From Pedobacter sp. MC2016-24 (GTDB lineage: Bacteria > Bacteroidota > Bacteroidia > Sphingobacteriales > Sphingobacteriaceae): 64,000 nucleotides of DNA. The stretch is from positions 186,001-250,000 of the forward strand of contig NZ_JADFBX010000005.1 of the NCBI RefSeq assembly GCF_015223055.1, given 5' to 3'. The position numbers and the translations under genes are program-made. Shown here piece by piece: positions 26,303 to 34,625 of this stretch. The notes under the pieces are model-generated. The model did no database searches. It was not told the origin of the DNA and saw nothing but the letters and a program-made list of their open reading frames with translations. The first letter of the stretch is position 1. Each line of letters opens with the position of its first letter.

Positions 26303-27130
26303 ATGCAAATCCGCTCAAAATTTCTTCTATTTATTTTTACCCTCATTGCTACATGCGATTTTAATGTGGTATGTGCGCAAGCATTATCCTTTTCTCCAAC
26401 CCGTATATTTTTTAAGGGTAACCCCGGGGAGACGGTTACAGAGAATGTCACTGTGGTGAATTCCGGAACGGATGTGTATGAATTTGTAACCAGGCTTCAG
26501 GACTGGAAACGTGATTCACTGGGCACAAAAGTTTATTTCCCAATGGGAACCCTTCCCAATTCGAATGGAAAAACAATTAGCCTTTCGAGCACCAATTTCA
26601 GCCTTGCAGCTGGTGAGAAAAAAAGTTTTACGATCAGCATGCGCATTCCTGAGTCTCAAAACAACAGCGTATCGACCAACAGCATGCTTTTTTTTACCCA
26701 GGCTAATCCTAAGGAGTCTGGCAAAAGTGATGCGATGGGCATCGGGATCCGGCTAAGTATTGAGCTGGGTGTCCAGCTATTTTATACACCCGCAGAGGCC
26801 AGGCCCGGAGAAATGAAGTTCCTTGCTTTTGAGTACGATACCACGATTAATGAACAGTATAAAACAGGACGCCTCGCGGTGAAATTTGAAAACACCGGAG
26901 ACTTAAATAAAGACGGTTTTGTCAGATTTGAACTGACCAATAAACAAACCGGCGAAGAGATTAAACTACAGCCAATACCCATTGCCATTATGCCACATAA
27001 TTATCAGTGGGTTTATGGTGCCTTAACAGCTGGCCTGAGTGCCGGCGATTATCTCGCTGTTGCCATTCTGGATACCGGGGGAAATAATGATTTAAAAGTA
27101 GCAGAAAAAGACATTCATGTTAAAAAGTAG
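26303..27130 (+). CDS. Periplasmic pilus-chaperone-like protein
   Basis: A 275-residue protein with a signal peptide ending near CAQA. The mature N-terminus (LSFSPTRIFFKGNPGETVTE, then NVTVVNSGTDVYEF) matches the first Ig-like domain of PapD/FimC-type and related chaperones: S-P-x-x-I/F, a glycine-rich turn, then V-x-N-x-x. The N-S-V-S-T-N-S-M-L-F-F-T-Q stretch fits the end of domain 1. A second beta domain runs from ~residue 170 to the C-terminal EKDIHVKK. The conserved Arg-Lys pair of classical chaperones cannot be assigned with confidence. Its place between two secreted beta-rich proteins and opposite a barrel protein supports a chaperone role. The stop codon overlaps the next start by 14 bp, pointing to translational coupling. 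Confidence 0.66.
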   Translation: MQIRSKFLLFIFTLIATCDFNVVCAQALSFSPTRIFFKGNPGETVTENVTVVNSGTDVYEFVTRLQDWKRDSLGTKVYFPMGTLPNSNGKTISLSSTNFSLAAGEKKSFTISMRIPESQNNSVSTNSMLFFTQANPKESGKSDAMGIGIRLSIELGVQLFYTPAEARPGEMKFLAFEYDTTINEQYKTGRLAVKFENTGDLNKDGFVRFELTNKQTGEEIKLQPIPIAIMPHNYQWVYGALTAGLSAGDYLAVAILDTGGNNDLKVAEKDIHVKK

Positions 27131-28484
27131 CTTTATAACGTCATTTTTTATGTTGTTGAGCCAGATACTATTGGCCCAGAATCCTACATTTACCATTAAC
27201 GAGGCCGCCTTAATAGCCGGACAACTTACAGTTGATGCTTCTGGATATAACTATACGCCACCAACCCTGGGCTTATTCCCCTCTATTACCATAGCCGGTA
27301 CGGGCTCCACCCTAACACCAGGGACAATCCCTATATCTTCTTTTACAGCAGCAACTTTAAAAGGAAGCACCGTAGGTACTCCCGTTGCATTAAGTAGCAC
27401 CGCAACACCCTTACAGACCGATCTATTGGCACTATTAGGTGCCGGTGGAGGACTATTTTCTATGCGTTATTCCATTGCCTCGCTTTCACCTATAGCCTGG
27501 ACAGCAGGGAGCTACACCAATGCGCTAAAGTTTGGCATTTCGGGAGTTGCGCTTGGCGCAGACATTACTCCAAAAAATGCAACCTTAACCGTTACGGTAC
27601 CTGCATTTATCTCTGTAGTTACAGATCCAGGTGATCTGGAATTTCTGATAAATGACCTCAAATACCTCAGAAATACAGACATCTCCTTAACTAAAACCAC
27701 AAATTACCGATTTACTGTTCCCTTAAAGATTAACCTGAAAAGTAATACGGCAACATTTACATTTACTAACGGATATACGAATGTTCCTGCTCCTACCACA
27801 AATTTCAACCTGGTTACCGCCAAAACAACGACGCCGGTAAACACTCAAATTAACCTGAGTACTACAGCACAGGCATTTCTACCGACTTTGGCCGTCCCAA
27901 CAGGTAATACCAGCAATGTAACTGCACAATACACCATTTCAACAGCAAATATCCTGGCAGGCTTCATCAATAAAGGAACCTATTCCGGAACCTTAAATAT
28001 GGAGTTATCCGATGCCACCTCCGCTTATCCTGCTGCAACTAACAATAAAACAGTTAACATGAGAGTGGTGGTCAGTGATCTTTCAGAATTGTCTATCAGC
28101 ACGTCGAGCATAAATATGCAGCTTTCTACCGCTGCCAATTATAAAAACGGTATTTTCCTTGATGTCTCCAATCACCTGACAGTCAGCAAAACTACCCCGT
28201 ACAGCATTACTGTAATGGCAACTGATGCCAATTTAAAACTGGGCACAACCAGCACCATTCCGGTAAACATACTGAGTATCGGCCCTGCTGCCGGCCAGAG
28301 TAATGTCAACACGATCAGCGCTCTTACCACCAGTCCGCAGCAACTGGTAAACGGCAGTGCTCCGACAATAGACCGGAACATCGGCATCAGGTATGCCATC
28401 AATGCGTCACAAACACAGGCGCTGCTTAATAAACCAGCAGGAATCTATAGTACAACCATAACTTATACCTTAACCGGACTTTAA
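27117..28484 (+). CDS. Secreted beta-rich protein, candidate fibre tip/adhesin subunit
   Basis: A 455-residue protein with a signal peptide (FFMLLSQILLAQN). It is rich in Thr, Ser and Ala, without cysteines in the mature part, and appears to contain two or three beta domains (FTINEAALIAGQLTVDASGY at the N-terminus; KTTPYSITVMATDANLKLG in the last third), ending in IYSTTITYTLTGL. The last ~120 residues resemble the small subunit at 25691 in character, as in two-domain tip adhesins whose pilin domain is C-terminal. It overlaps the chaperone-like gene by 14 bp and stops 3 bp before the stop of the convergent usher-like gene. I do not recognise a family. The tip role is inferred from size, order and secretion signal. 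Confidence 0.55.
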   Translation: MLKSSFITSFFMLLSQILLAQNPTFTINEAALIAGQLTVDASGYNYTPPTLGLFPSITIAGTGSTLTPGTIPISSFTAATLKGSTVGTPVALSSTATPLQTDLLALLGAGGGLFSMRYSIASLSPIAWTAGSYTNALKFGISGVALGADITPKNATLTVTVPAFISVVTDPGDLEFLINDLKYLRNTDISLTKTTNYRFTVPLKINLKSNTATFTFTNGYTNVPAPTTNFNLVTAKTTTPVNTQINLSTTAQAFLPTLAVPTGNTSNVTAQYTISTANILAGFINKGTYSGTLNMELSDATSAYPAATNNKTVNMRVVVSDLSELSISTSSINMQLSTAANYKNGIFLDVSNHLTVSKTTPYSITVMATDANLKLGTTSTIPVNILSIGPAAGQSNVNTISALTTSPQQLVNGSAPTIDRNIGIRYAINASQTQALLNKPAGIYSTTITYTLTGL

Positions 28485-28487
28485 AGG

Positions 28488-31328
28488 TCATTTGAATTTA
28501 ATGACATCAACTTTGCGTTGTTCATATTTGTATTTGAATTCAATATTTACAACCTCGTTCCGCTTAACTTCTACACGTTCTCTTGGATTGATCATTGCAT
28601 AAGGCATGCCTTCGGTTTCCACACTCACACTGTATTTACTTTCCGGTAGGTAAAAACTAAATTCCCCTTCGTTATTCGTAACGGTATTATAAATCCGGCC
28701 ATTTTCTGCAACAGCTTTTACCCTTAGCCCAGCCGAAGAAGGCGTACCTTCGCTATACCGGTCAGCAACATAAGCCAATTGCCCTGTCAGCCGCTCGGTT
28801 TTAACAAGCGGGATCTCTAACCGCATATCTTTACTTAAAAAGACATCCGTTTCCTGGCTTGCGGTCCAACCTTTATCATTGATGATAGTAACAGCGTAAG
28901 CCTTATCTTTGACACCTAAAAATTTAGCCAGCCCCTTCGCATTCGTTACTGCAGCTAAACCATCAATCTTAACCCAAATACCGGGCTGAAATGCCTCATC
29001 CTGATCATGGTAGCCGTTACCGTTGCGATCTTCAAAATAAACCAGTTCCAGTTTTTTATTTTCGGCATTGTCATTACGACCAAATCGCTTTTCAATGCCT
29101 ATCCGAATCTGATGGTTATTAAAAGTCCGCGAAAATTCCTGCTTGTACGTTTGAACCTGAGACTCGACCCCTATGAAAGGATTATAAATTGTCGACGCCG
29201 TTTGTTTACTCAGACTGTAAAAAAGATCCGCAGAGACTGCCCAATCACCTCTCAAAGCCCATTTAAAATTTCCACTAAAGGAGTAGCTCTCACTATTATT
29301 AAAGCCAAAATAGTTATACATCGTGTTCACGTGTATATCCAAACGTTCTTTCAAAATAGAGAATCGCGTGTTTGGGCCAAATGAATAGGTAAAATATTTA
29401 GGATTTTCAGAGATGGCCAATGCATCGGTCAAAAAATAACTGTTGTATTGCCCATAGGCTGTAAAACCTACAAAACGATTTTTATAATTGGCATTTATCC
29501 TTGACGAAAAGAAAGGTGCCGGTGGGATACCCGAAGTATTTTGGAAGGTATAGCCATTGTCAGCATCCAGCGAAAAATCATGGAAGGCATTGTTGTAATT
29601 GACGGTCAGCTTAGTCCTGAACGAAGCCGATTTCCAAACGCCAGCGTTCGCAATTTCCATATATTGCCTAAAGTAATAAGGCTTGATCATTAAGGACCAC
29701 TGCTTGATCCGCTTGCCGTACCCAAACTCATAGGCCGTATTTCCATAATTACTGCTAACAGACAAAAAAGAAAGTTCGGGGCTATCAAAGGTTTTAGGTT
29801 GATTGTTCATCAGGCTAAACCTTAAACTCAAATTGTCTTTGTTTTTCAGATTAAAGAACAATTGGTTTTCCAATTGAAGTAGTCCCTTGCGTAAGCCACC
29901 ATAATAAGGCGTGGAGTAATAATTGTTGCTGTAAAAACTAATTTTGTCCCGACTGATACCATAATTTGCACCCAATGAAAAACCGCTTTTAAGCGCATTG
30001 TTATCCGCGCTTAAGCCGACAAGGCTATAGCCTGTTTCCAAACTTAAGCTTTGCTTATTTGCTAAAGGAACATTGGAGCTTGCAGAAATCATGGTGGTGT
30101 TGATCCCGGTAAAGGTATTGTGATTTCTCAGCAGCACCAGGCTTTTACTATCCGAGTTGGATTTGCCGTCTTTATAAGTCAATGCAAATGTTTGCCCCTG
30201 ACCCGGAACATTAAAATCTGAATACAAAAGATAATTATTTTCTACCCCATAAAAATTAAGTGAACTGGTTTCATTGATGTTAAACGTTCCTTTAACACCT
30301 CTTCCATTCAAATTAAAGTCCAGGATTTCATAAATGCTTCCACCTCTTATGCCCCAGTTTTTAGTATGGTATTCAATATAACTGTCATAAATATTAGTGC
30401 CATTCTGACCCGGATTGTTATAATAATCTCCATTAAACTGATAGTTGAGCTGCTGGTCATTCGCCAGCTTGTATTTACCATTTCCCTGAACCTGGTAAAG
30501 CGACGAAGCATTGTCAACATTCATATACCTTAAGGCAATGGTATTGGGATGGTTTTGGTAAAAAGGAGATGGATTTAAGGACAAGCGCCGGTCACTAGAA
30601 ACCGTCATAATCCGCAAACGCCTCAATTGCATCACATTACCGCTCACATCGAGTGCACGGATGGTAACAGAAAAATCTGCAGGATCCTTACTATTCAATT
30701 TGTTTTTAGCAATAAAAGGTAAAGTCTCCTGTACTCCGGCCTCAAGCGTAAGGTTCGTTTTTTCGCCGATAAAATCAAGTCCATCAGGAATTTCAGTCAA
30801 CTCCAATCTGAAATAAACAGGTACCAATCCATTGTTGTAACAACGTACCATCACCCTGGCCTGATTGGTAATTGGATCAAGATAAATTTCCGATTGATCA
30901 ACGTCAATAACCAGTCCCGGTCCATCGCTCAGTTTGGCATAAAACGTTGCCATTTGCTGGACAGATTTCTTTTCATCGATATCCCGGAGCGAGATATTGA
31001 TATCCTGTAAACGCTTGTGAATGGTTGCGCTATTGCCTAGATATTTTAATGGAAGCCATTTTTTTTGACCTGCAGCCACAGTGATTGTATCTGGCAGTTT
31101 CAACAAACCAGACTTTAACTCACCATTTTGCAGCAATTGTTTCAGTTGAACGGCTTCACTGCTGTTGTTCTCGATCCACAACAAATTGGAAAAAGTCTGT
31201 CCGGTATTTACATCGACCGTATCTACCTTAAAACCATATGAAATTGCAGGTTTGGTAACCTGGGATTTGCCGGATAAACAAAAGAAAACCGATAGCAGGA
31301 TCAGAAGGATCATCCCCTTCTTTTTCAT
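28488..31328 (-). CDS. Outer-membrane usher-like beta-barrel protein
   Basis: The frame opens at 31355, but Met10 (31328) starts the better signal peptide (MILLILLSVFFCLSGKSQ), leaving about 946 residues. Using frame numbering, residues ~35-265 look like two Ig-like periplasmic domains (TGQTFSNLLWIENNSSEAV; VMVRCYNNGLVPVYFRLEL). Residues ~270-770 show alternating aromatic strands with tight turns typical of a large barrel (QLNYQFNGDYYNNPGQNG; WGIRGGSIYEILDFNLNG). Two C-terminal beta-sandwich domains follow: YFEDRNGNGYHDQDEA then a TNAKGLAKF block, and TVTNNEGEFSFYLPESKY. This order (periplasmic domain, barrel, two C-terminal sandwiches) mirrors chaperone-usher ushers such as FimD, though I see no clear sequence identity with them. 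It is convergent with the subunit-chaperone-tip genes. A plain barrel of other function remains possible. Confidence 0.6.
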   Translation of the reverse strand: MKKKGMILLILLSVFFCLSGKSQVTKPAISYGFKVDTVDVNTGQTFSNLLWIENNSSEAVQLKQLLQNGELKSGLLKLPDTITVAAGQKKWLPLKYLGNSATIHKRLQDINISLRDIDEKKSVQQMATFYAKLSDGPGLVIDVDQSEIYLDPITNQARVMVRCYNNGLVPVYFRLELTEIPDGLDFIGEKTNLTLEAGVQETLPFIAKNKLNSKDPADFSVTIRALDVSGNVMQLRRLRIMTVSSDRRLSLNPSPFYQNHPNTIALRYMNVDNASSLYQVQGNGKYKLANDQQLNYQFNGDYYNNPGQNGTNIYDSYIEYHTKNWGIRGGSIYEILDFNLNGRGVKGTFNINETSSLNFYGVENNYLLYSDFNVPGQGQTFALTYKDGKSNSDSKSLVLLRNHNTFTGINTTMISASSNVPLANKQSLSLETGYSLVGLSADNNALKSGFSLGANYGISRDKISFYSNNYYSTPYYGGLRKGLLQLENQLFFNLKNKDNLSLRFSLMNNQPKTFDSPELSFLSVSSNYGNTAYEFGYGKRIKQWSLMIKPYYFRQYMEIANAGVWKSASFRTKLTVNYNNAFHDFSLDADNGYTFQNTSGIPPAPFFSSRINANYKNRFVGFTAYGQYNSYFLTDALAISENPKYFTYSFGPNTRFSILKERLDIHVNTMYNYFGFNNSESYSFSGNFKWALRGDWAVSADLFYSLSKQTASTIYNPFIGVESQVQTYKQEFSRTFNNHQIRIGIEKRFGRNDNAENKKLELVYFEDRNGNGYHDQDEAFQPGIWVKIDGLAAVTNAKGLAKFLGVKDKAYAVTIINDKGWTASQETDVFLSKDMRLEIPLVKTERLTGQLAYVADRYSEGTPSSAGLRVKAVAENGRIYNTVTNNEGEFSFYLPESKYSVSVETEGMPYAMINPRERVEVKRNEVVNIEFKYKYEQRKVDVIKFK

Positions 31329-31399
31329 CAGCACATCGCTCCACTTTTTACACATAAAATACCCGTTCTTGCTATCTACAAATGTTGCATTTATCTATA

Positions 31400-31418
31400 T
31401 AAAAAGCCCCATTTGGGC
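31400..31418 (-). terminator. Weak terminator after response-regulator gene
   Basis: On the minus strand GCCC-AAAT-GGGGC is followed by TTTTTATAT, about 30 bp past the stop at 31447. The stem is only 4-5 bp, so efficiency is doubtful. A second small hairpin (CACAT/ATGTG) lies just before it. Confidence 0.35.
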
Positions 31419-31446
31419 AGTCACATAAAGATGTGGTGCCGATCCA

Positions 31447-32085
31447 TTAAAACTTGAGCAATGCGACAAGTTCGCCCTTACTATTGATGTTTAATTTTTT
31501 GTAAATATTCTTGATATGTTCTCTTACGGTATCTATAGAAATGCCGAATTTGTAACCGATGAGTTTATAACTTAAACCTTCAACGATGCCTTCAACGATT
31601 TCCTGCTGGCGCCGGGTCAACTCATCAATCATGTTGTTCCTGTTCCGGATATGATCAAATACCTTTCGCGCTATGGCCGGACTGATAAATGAGCCACCAT
31701 GCGCAACGCTTGTAATTCCATTGATCAATTCCTGCTGGTCAAATCCTTTAGAAAGGTAACCCTTGGCTCCGGCCTGTATACATTTCATCACCACATCTTT
31801 ATCTTCAACATCTGTGATCATGATAATTAAACTGTCCGGAAAGCTTTTATATAACATCGGAATTCCGTCCAGACCACTGATTTCAGGCATTCGGATATCG
31901 AGTAAAATAATATCCGGCGACTGGTACTTTGAGGTATCCAATCTGTCAAAATCTATTAAAGATTCCAGTTCCAAAACAATTTCAAAAATGATGTTGGAAT
32001 AACTTGACAACAGGACTTTAAGAACGCTCCGCACAATCGGATTGTCCTCAATAATTGCAATTTTTATTCGCTCGAAGTTTCCCAT
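31447..32085 (-). CDS. LuxR/NarL-family response regulator
   Basis: The frame opens at 32154, but Met24 (32085) matches the usual start of receiver domains (MGNFERIKIAIIEDN), giving 212 residues. The receiver has the acidic pair E-D in IAIIEDNP, the phospho-acceptor Asp in IILLDIRMP, a Thr in MITDVEDKD and Lys in YLSKGF. The C-terminal LuxR-type helix-turn-helix reads LTRRQQEIVEGIVEGLSYK, then TVREHIKNIYKKLNI. It should bind DNA when phosphorylated. No histidine kinase gene is adjacent, so its sensor is elsewhere. It is on the same strand as the usher-like gene, 118 bp upstream of it, and a control role over the fibre cluster is possible but unproven. Confidence 0.92.
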   Translation of the reverse strand: MGNFERIKIAIIEDNPIVRSVLKVLLSSYSNIIFEIVLELESLIDFDRLDTSKYQSPDIILLDIRMPEISGLDGIPMLYKSFPDSLIIMITDVEDKDVVMKCIQAGAKGYLSKGFDQQELINGITSVAHGGSFISPAIARKVFDHIRNRNNMIDELTRRQQEIVEGIVEGLSYKLIGYKFGISIDTVREHIKNIYKKLNINSKGELVALLKF

Positions 32086-32266
32086 AATTCTTATCAATAA
32101 ATCCTGAACATAAACTGAACATACACACTTAATATTGATGCTAAATTGAATCATTCAGCTGCAAGAAAATGAATATTATTTTACAGCGTCGTTAATCCAC
32201 AACTGTAAGATGACAAAAATTATACAAGGGAAATAAAAAATAAACGAATTGAACAAAATGAACAAA

Positions 32267-32295
32267 AAAAGCCTGCAATTTGCTTGCAGGCTTTT
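32267..32295 (-). terminator. Bidirectional Rho-independent terminator after the ABC/M16/MutS operon
   Basis: An 11-bp stem (AAAAGCCTGCA with TGCAGGCTTTT, loop of 7) reads into TTTTTTTG on the minus strand, 29 bp past the stop at 32324. It closes the operon that starts at 43246. Confidence 0.9.
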
Positions 32296-32323
32296 AAAAT
32301 TTATGACTGAACGGAACAGTCTG

Positions 32324-34615
32324 TTACTTGCGTTTCCTGCGGATGAGTAAAATCAGGCCGGCTAGAAATATTGCCCCCGGAATGATACCGTAATACAACA
32401 CCTGAATCGTTTTTACGCTGGCCTTGCTTAGGATCGTGGTATTGTCTTTTGGCCTTGGCCGGCTCACATCTATCGGAAACTCCCCGTAAGTAAACCAGCT
32501 AAACATCCGCATGGCGAAATAACCGTTAATCGTAGTCATGTTTGCCCGTGACAACTCTGTATTACTAAAAAAATCTGCATCACTGGCTACCACAATCCGT
32601 TGTTCCTTATTGTTTACTTGACGGGTCAGCATCAATGCAGTGGGAAAGGATCCTTGCTGATCTCCAGCTTTGACATCAATGGATAGCGCTGCGGAATCTA
32701 TTGTGAATTTTCCTTTTTTGATCCAGGTAGTTTGCGCGTCCGTAGTTAAAAGCGGATGAATGGCAAAAGGCCCGGACTCTTCATACCCTAAAGCTCCGGC
32801 CCCAGGCATTGAAACCACTGCCTTTTGCTGAAAAAACGGCTGTAACTCAGGAGCCATCGCTACAGATCCGGCCGCCAGTTCAGGTGCAACCAGGTCAAAG
32901 GAATACTGTTGACTTCGCTGAACTACCGTTCCATCCAGCATTTTTACCCCAAGCGATTCCAATAAAGGATTAAGCACATTTTGCTTACCAGGCTCACCTG
33001 CAATGACCAGGTTACCGCCTTCGGCGATGTATTTTTGAAGCCTGGCTTTAGCTAAAGTACTGAAGGCAACCTTCGGATCACCAATAACCAAGGCGGCAAT
33101 GTCAGCAGGAAGTTCTTGACGCTCCAACGAAATGCTGTCAATATCAAATCCCTGGTTAATCATGGAATATCTGGCCAGCTTATCATTGGCCAGCGTTTTA
33201 TAATCCCGGTCACCCACTTTATCTATGCTACGCTGATAACCATCGCTAGCAAAAACAACCCTTGGTATCTTGATCATTACCCTTTTCAATGCCGCATCTG
33301 TTTCTCCTTCGTTTGGCCAAAAATCCTTGTCAGGTGGTGGAAATGTGCGCAACAAGCTAGTCCTACCCTTGTATTTCACCTGCATCACCAAACGACCATT
33401 TTCACCATTCAGGTTTATTTGCTTTCTGATTTCTTCTGGTTTCAAGAAATTCCGGAGATTTAACTTTTGCAACTTTGCCATATAGTACACAAGTTCTTTT
33501 AACGTCCTCTTGCTCTCTATCAAGCTTGCCGTCATTCCCGGAATGGTGTCGTAATAATAGACCCATTTCAGTTTGATATTTGGTTTAAAACGTAAATAAG
33601 GCTCCCAACGTGCGATATCCGCAATACGCCGTTGCGGAGGAGATTCCCAGTAAGACCCATCCATTCCATTGATGTACTCGGTAATCTCAACCGGTTCATC
33701 CCCCATTTTTCTGAGCAAATCCTGAGAGGTTTTGGTCAGCGTATTCACCTTCGTTGCTGTCGCATCATAATACGCGATCATGGGTTGTCGGGAGCTGATA
33801 TAGGTAATAGTCAGTCCAATGAATAAGATCAACAGATACCGTATCGCCTGCTGTACAAATGTTTTGGATACCCGCTCCAATTCCAGTTTGGTTATAGTAA
33901 AACCCAGAAATATCCCAATCATAGCGAGGTAATAGATCACATCACGTGTATTTAACAAGCCAGCTATCATACGCTCTGTCCGACTAGGCATAGAAAGGCT
34001 ATGTGTCAGATCGCGGACAACATCAAGTCCCTGTCCAACCTTTCCAATATAATTCATAAAGGCAAGCAGTACAAAAGTACTGATGGCTGCAACTGCCTGG
34101 TAAGTAGTTAAACTGGATACAAAAATCCCAATGGCAGCATAAGCATTCAGCAGTAAAAAAACGGCAAGCAGTGCCACCAATATGTGTGGATAATCAAAAT
34201 GTGGGATAAATATTGCACCAATCAGTACAAATAAACACATCACGCCAATAATCACCAGGTTATAAGCCAGCATAGCCATAAATTTACCATAAACCACCTG
34301 GCTTAATTTTACCGGTGAAGAATACAGGAGCTTAATGCTGCCGCTACTCGTTTCCCTACTGATGATACCCATCGTCAGCAACGGAATATAGAGGTATAAG
34401 CTTCCCAGCATTCTGGATAGTAAACCAATAGCGTTCGGGTTCGTATACAAATCTCTCGTTAAAAATTCAGGAATAGCTCCGCGCGCCACTTGTGGCATGG
34501 CTGCGGTAAAGATGATGCTCATTTGCGCGAAGAGTACAATGATCAGTAACCAGGCAACCGGGGAATAAAATAGCAGGCTGAGTTCCAACCTGGCTATTTG
34601 TATAATTTTCTTCAT
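32324..34615 (-). CDS. GldF-GldG fusion: ABC transporter permease plus auxiliary domain (copy 2)
   Basis: The 763-residue product fuses two proteins that are separate in gliding flavobacteria. Residues ~1-250 are an ABC-2 type permease with about six membrane segments and the motif ISRETSSGSIKLLYSSPVK, typical of GldF. Residues ~285-730 match GldG-type auxiliary domains (TSQDLLRKMGDEPVEITEYI; LVIGDPKVAFSTLAKARLQ; LVIAGEPGKQNVLNPLLESLG). A final membrane helix ends in LIRRKRK. It lies 10 bp after the M16 gene and is the last gene of the operon. A close paralogue is at 40046-42319, and the single GldA-like ATPase (42323) probably serves both. The substrate is unknown. Gliding itself need not be involved, since non-gliding relatives carry such fusions. 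Confidence 0.88.
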   Translation of the reverse strand: MKKIIQIARLELSLLFYSPVAWLLIIVLFAQMSIIFTAAMPQVARGAIPEFLTRDLYTNPNAIGLLSRMLGSLYLYIPLLTMGIISRETSSGSIKLLYSSPVKLSQVVYGKFMAMLAYNLVIIGVMCLFVLIGAIFIPHFDYPHILVALLAVFLLLNAYAAIGIFVSSLTTYQAVAAISTFVLLAFMNYIGKVGQGLDVVRDLTHSLSMPSRTERMIAGLLNTRDVIYYLAMIGIFLGFTITKLELERVSKTFVQQAIRYLLILFIGLTITYISSRQPMIAYYDATATKVNTLTKTSQDLLRKMGDEPVEITEYINGMDGSYWESPPQRRIADIARWEPYLRFKPNIKLKWVYYYDTIPGMTASLIESKRTLKELVYYMAKLQKLNLRNFLKPEEIRKQINLNGENGRLVMQVKYKGRTSLLRTFPPPDKDFWPNEGETDAALKRVMIKIPRVVFASDGYQRSIDKVGDRDYKTLANDKLARYSMINQGFDIDSISLERQELPADIAALVIGDPKVAFSTLAKARLQKYIAEGGNLVIAGEPGKQNVLNPLLESLGVKMLDGTVVQRSQQYSFDLVAPELAAGSVAMAPELQPFFQQKAVVSMPGAGALGYEESGPFAIHPLLTTDAQTTWIKKGKFTIDSAALSIDVKAGDQQGSFPTALMLTRQVNNKEQRIVVASDADFFSNTELSRANMTTINGYFAMRMFSWFTYGEFPIDVSRPRPKDNTTILSKASVKTIQVLYYGIIPGAIFLAGLILLIRRKRK

Positions 34616-34625
34616 ATCTAATTGA

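Noticed and set aside
26256..26459. Plus-strand frame of 67 codons starting in the hairpin after the subunit gene
   Set aside because: It overlaps the chaperone-like gene in another frame and begins inside the hairpin, and shows no signal peptide or family features.
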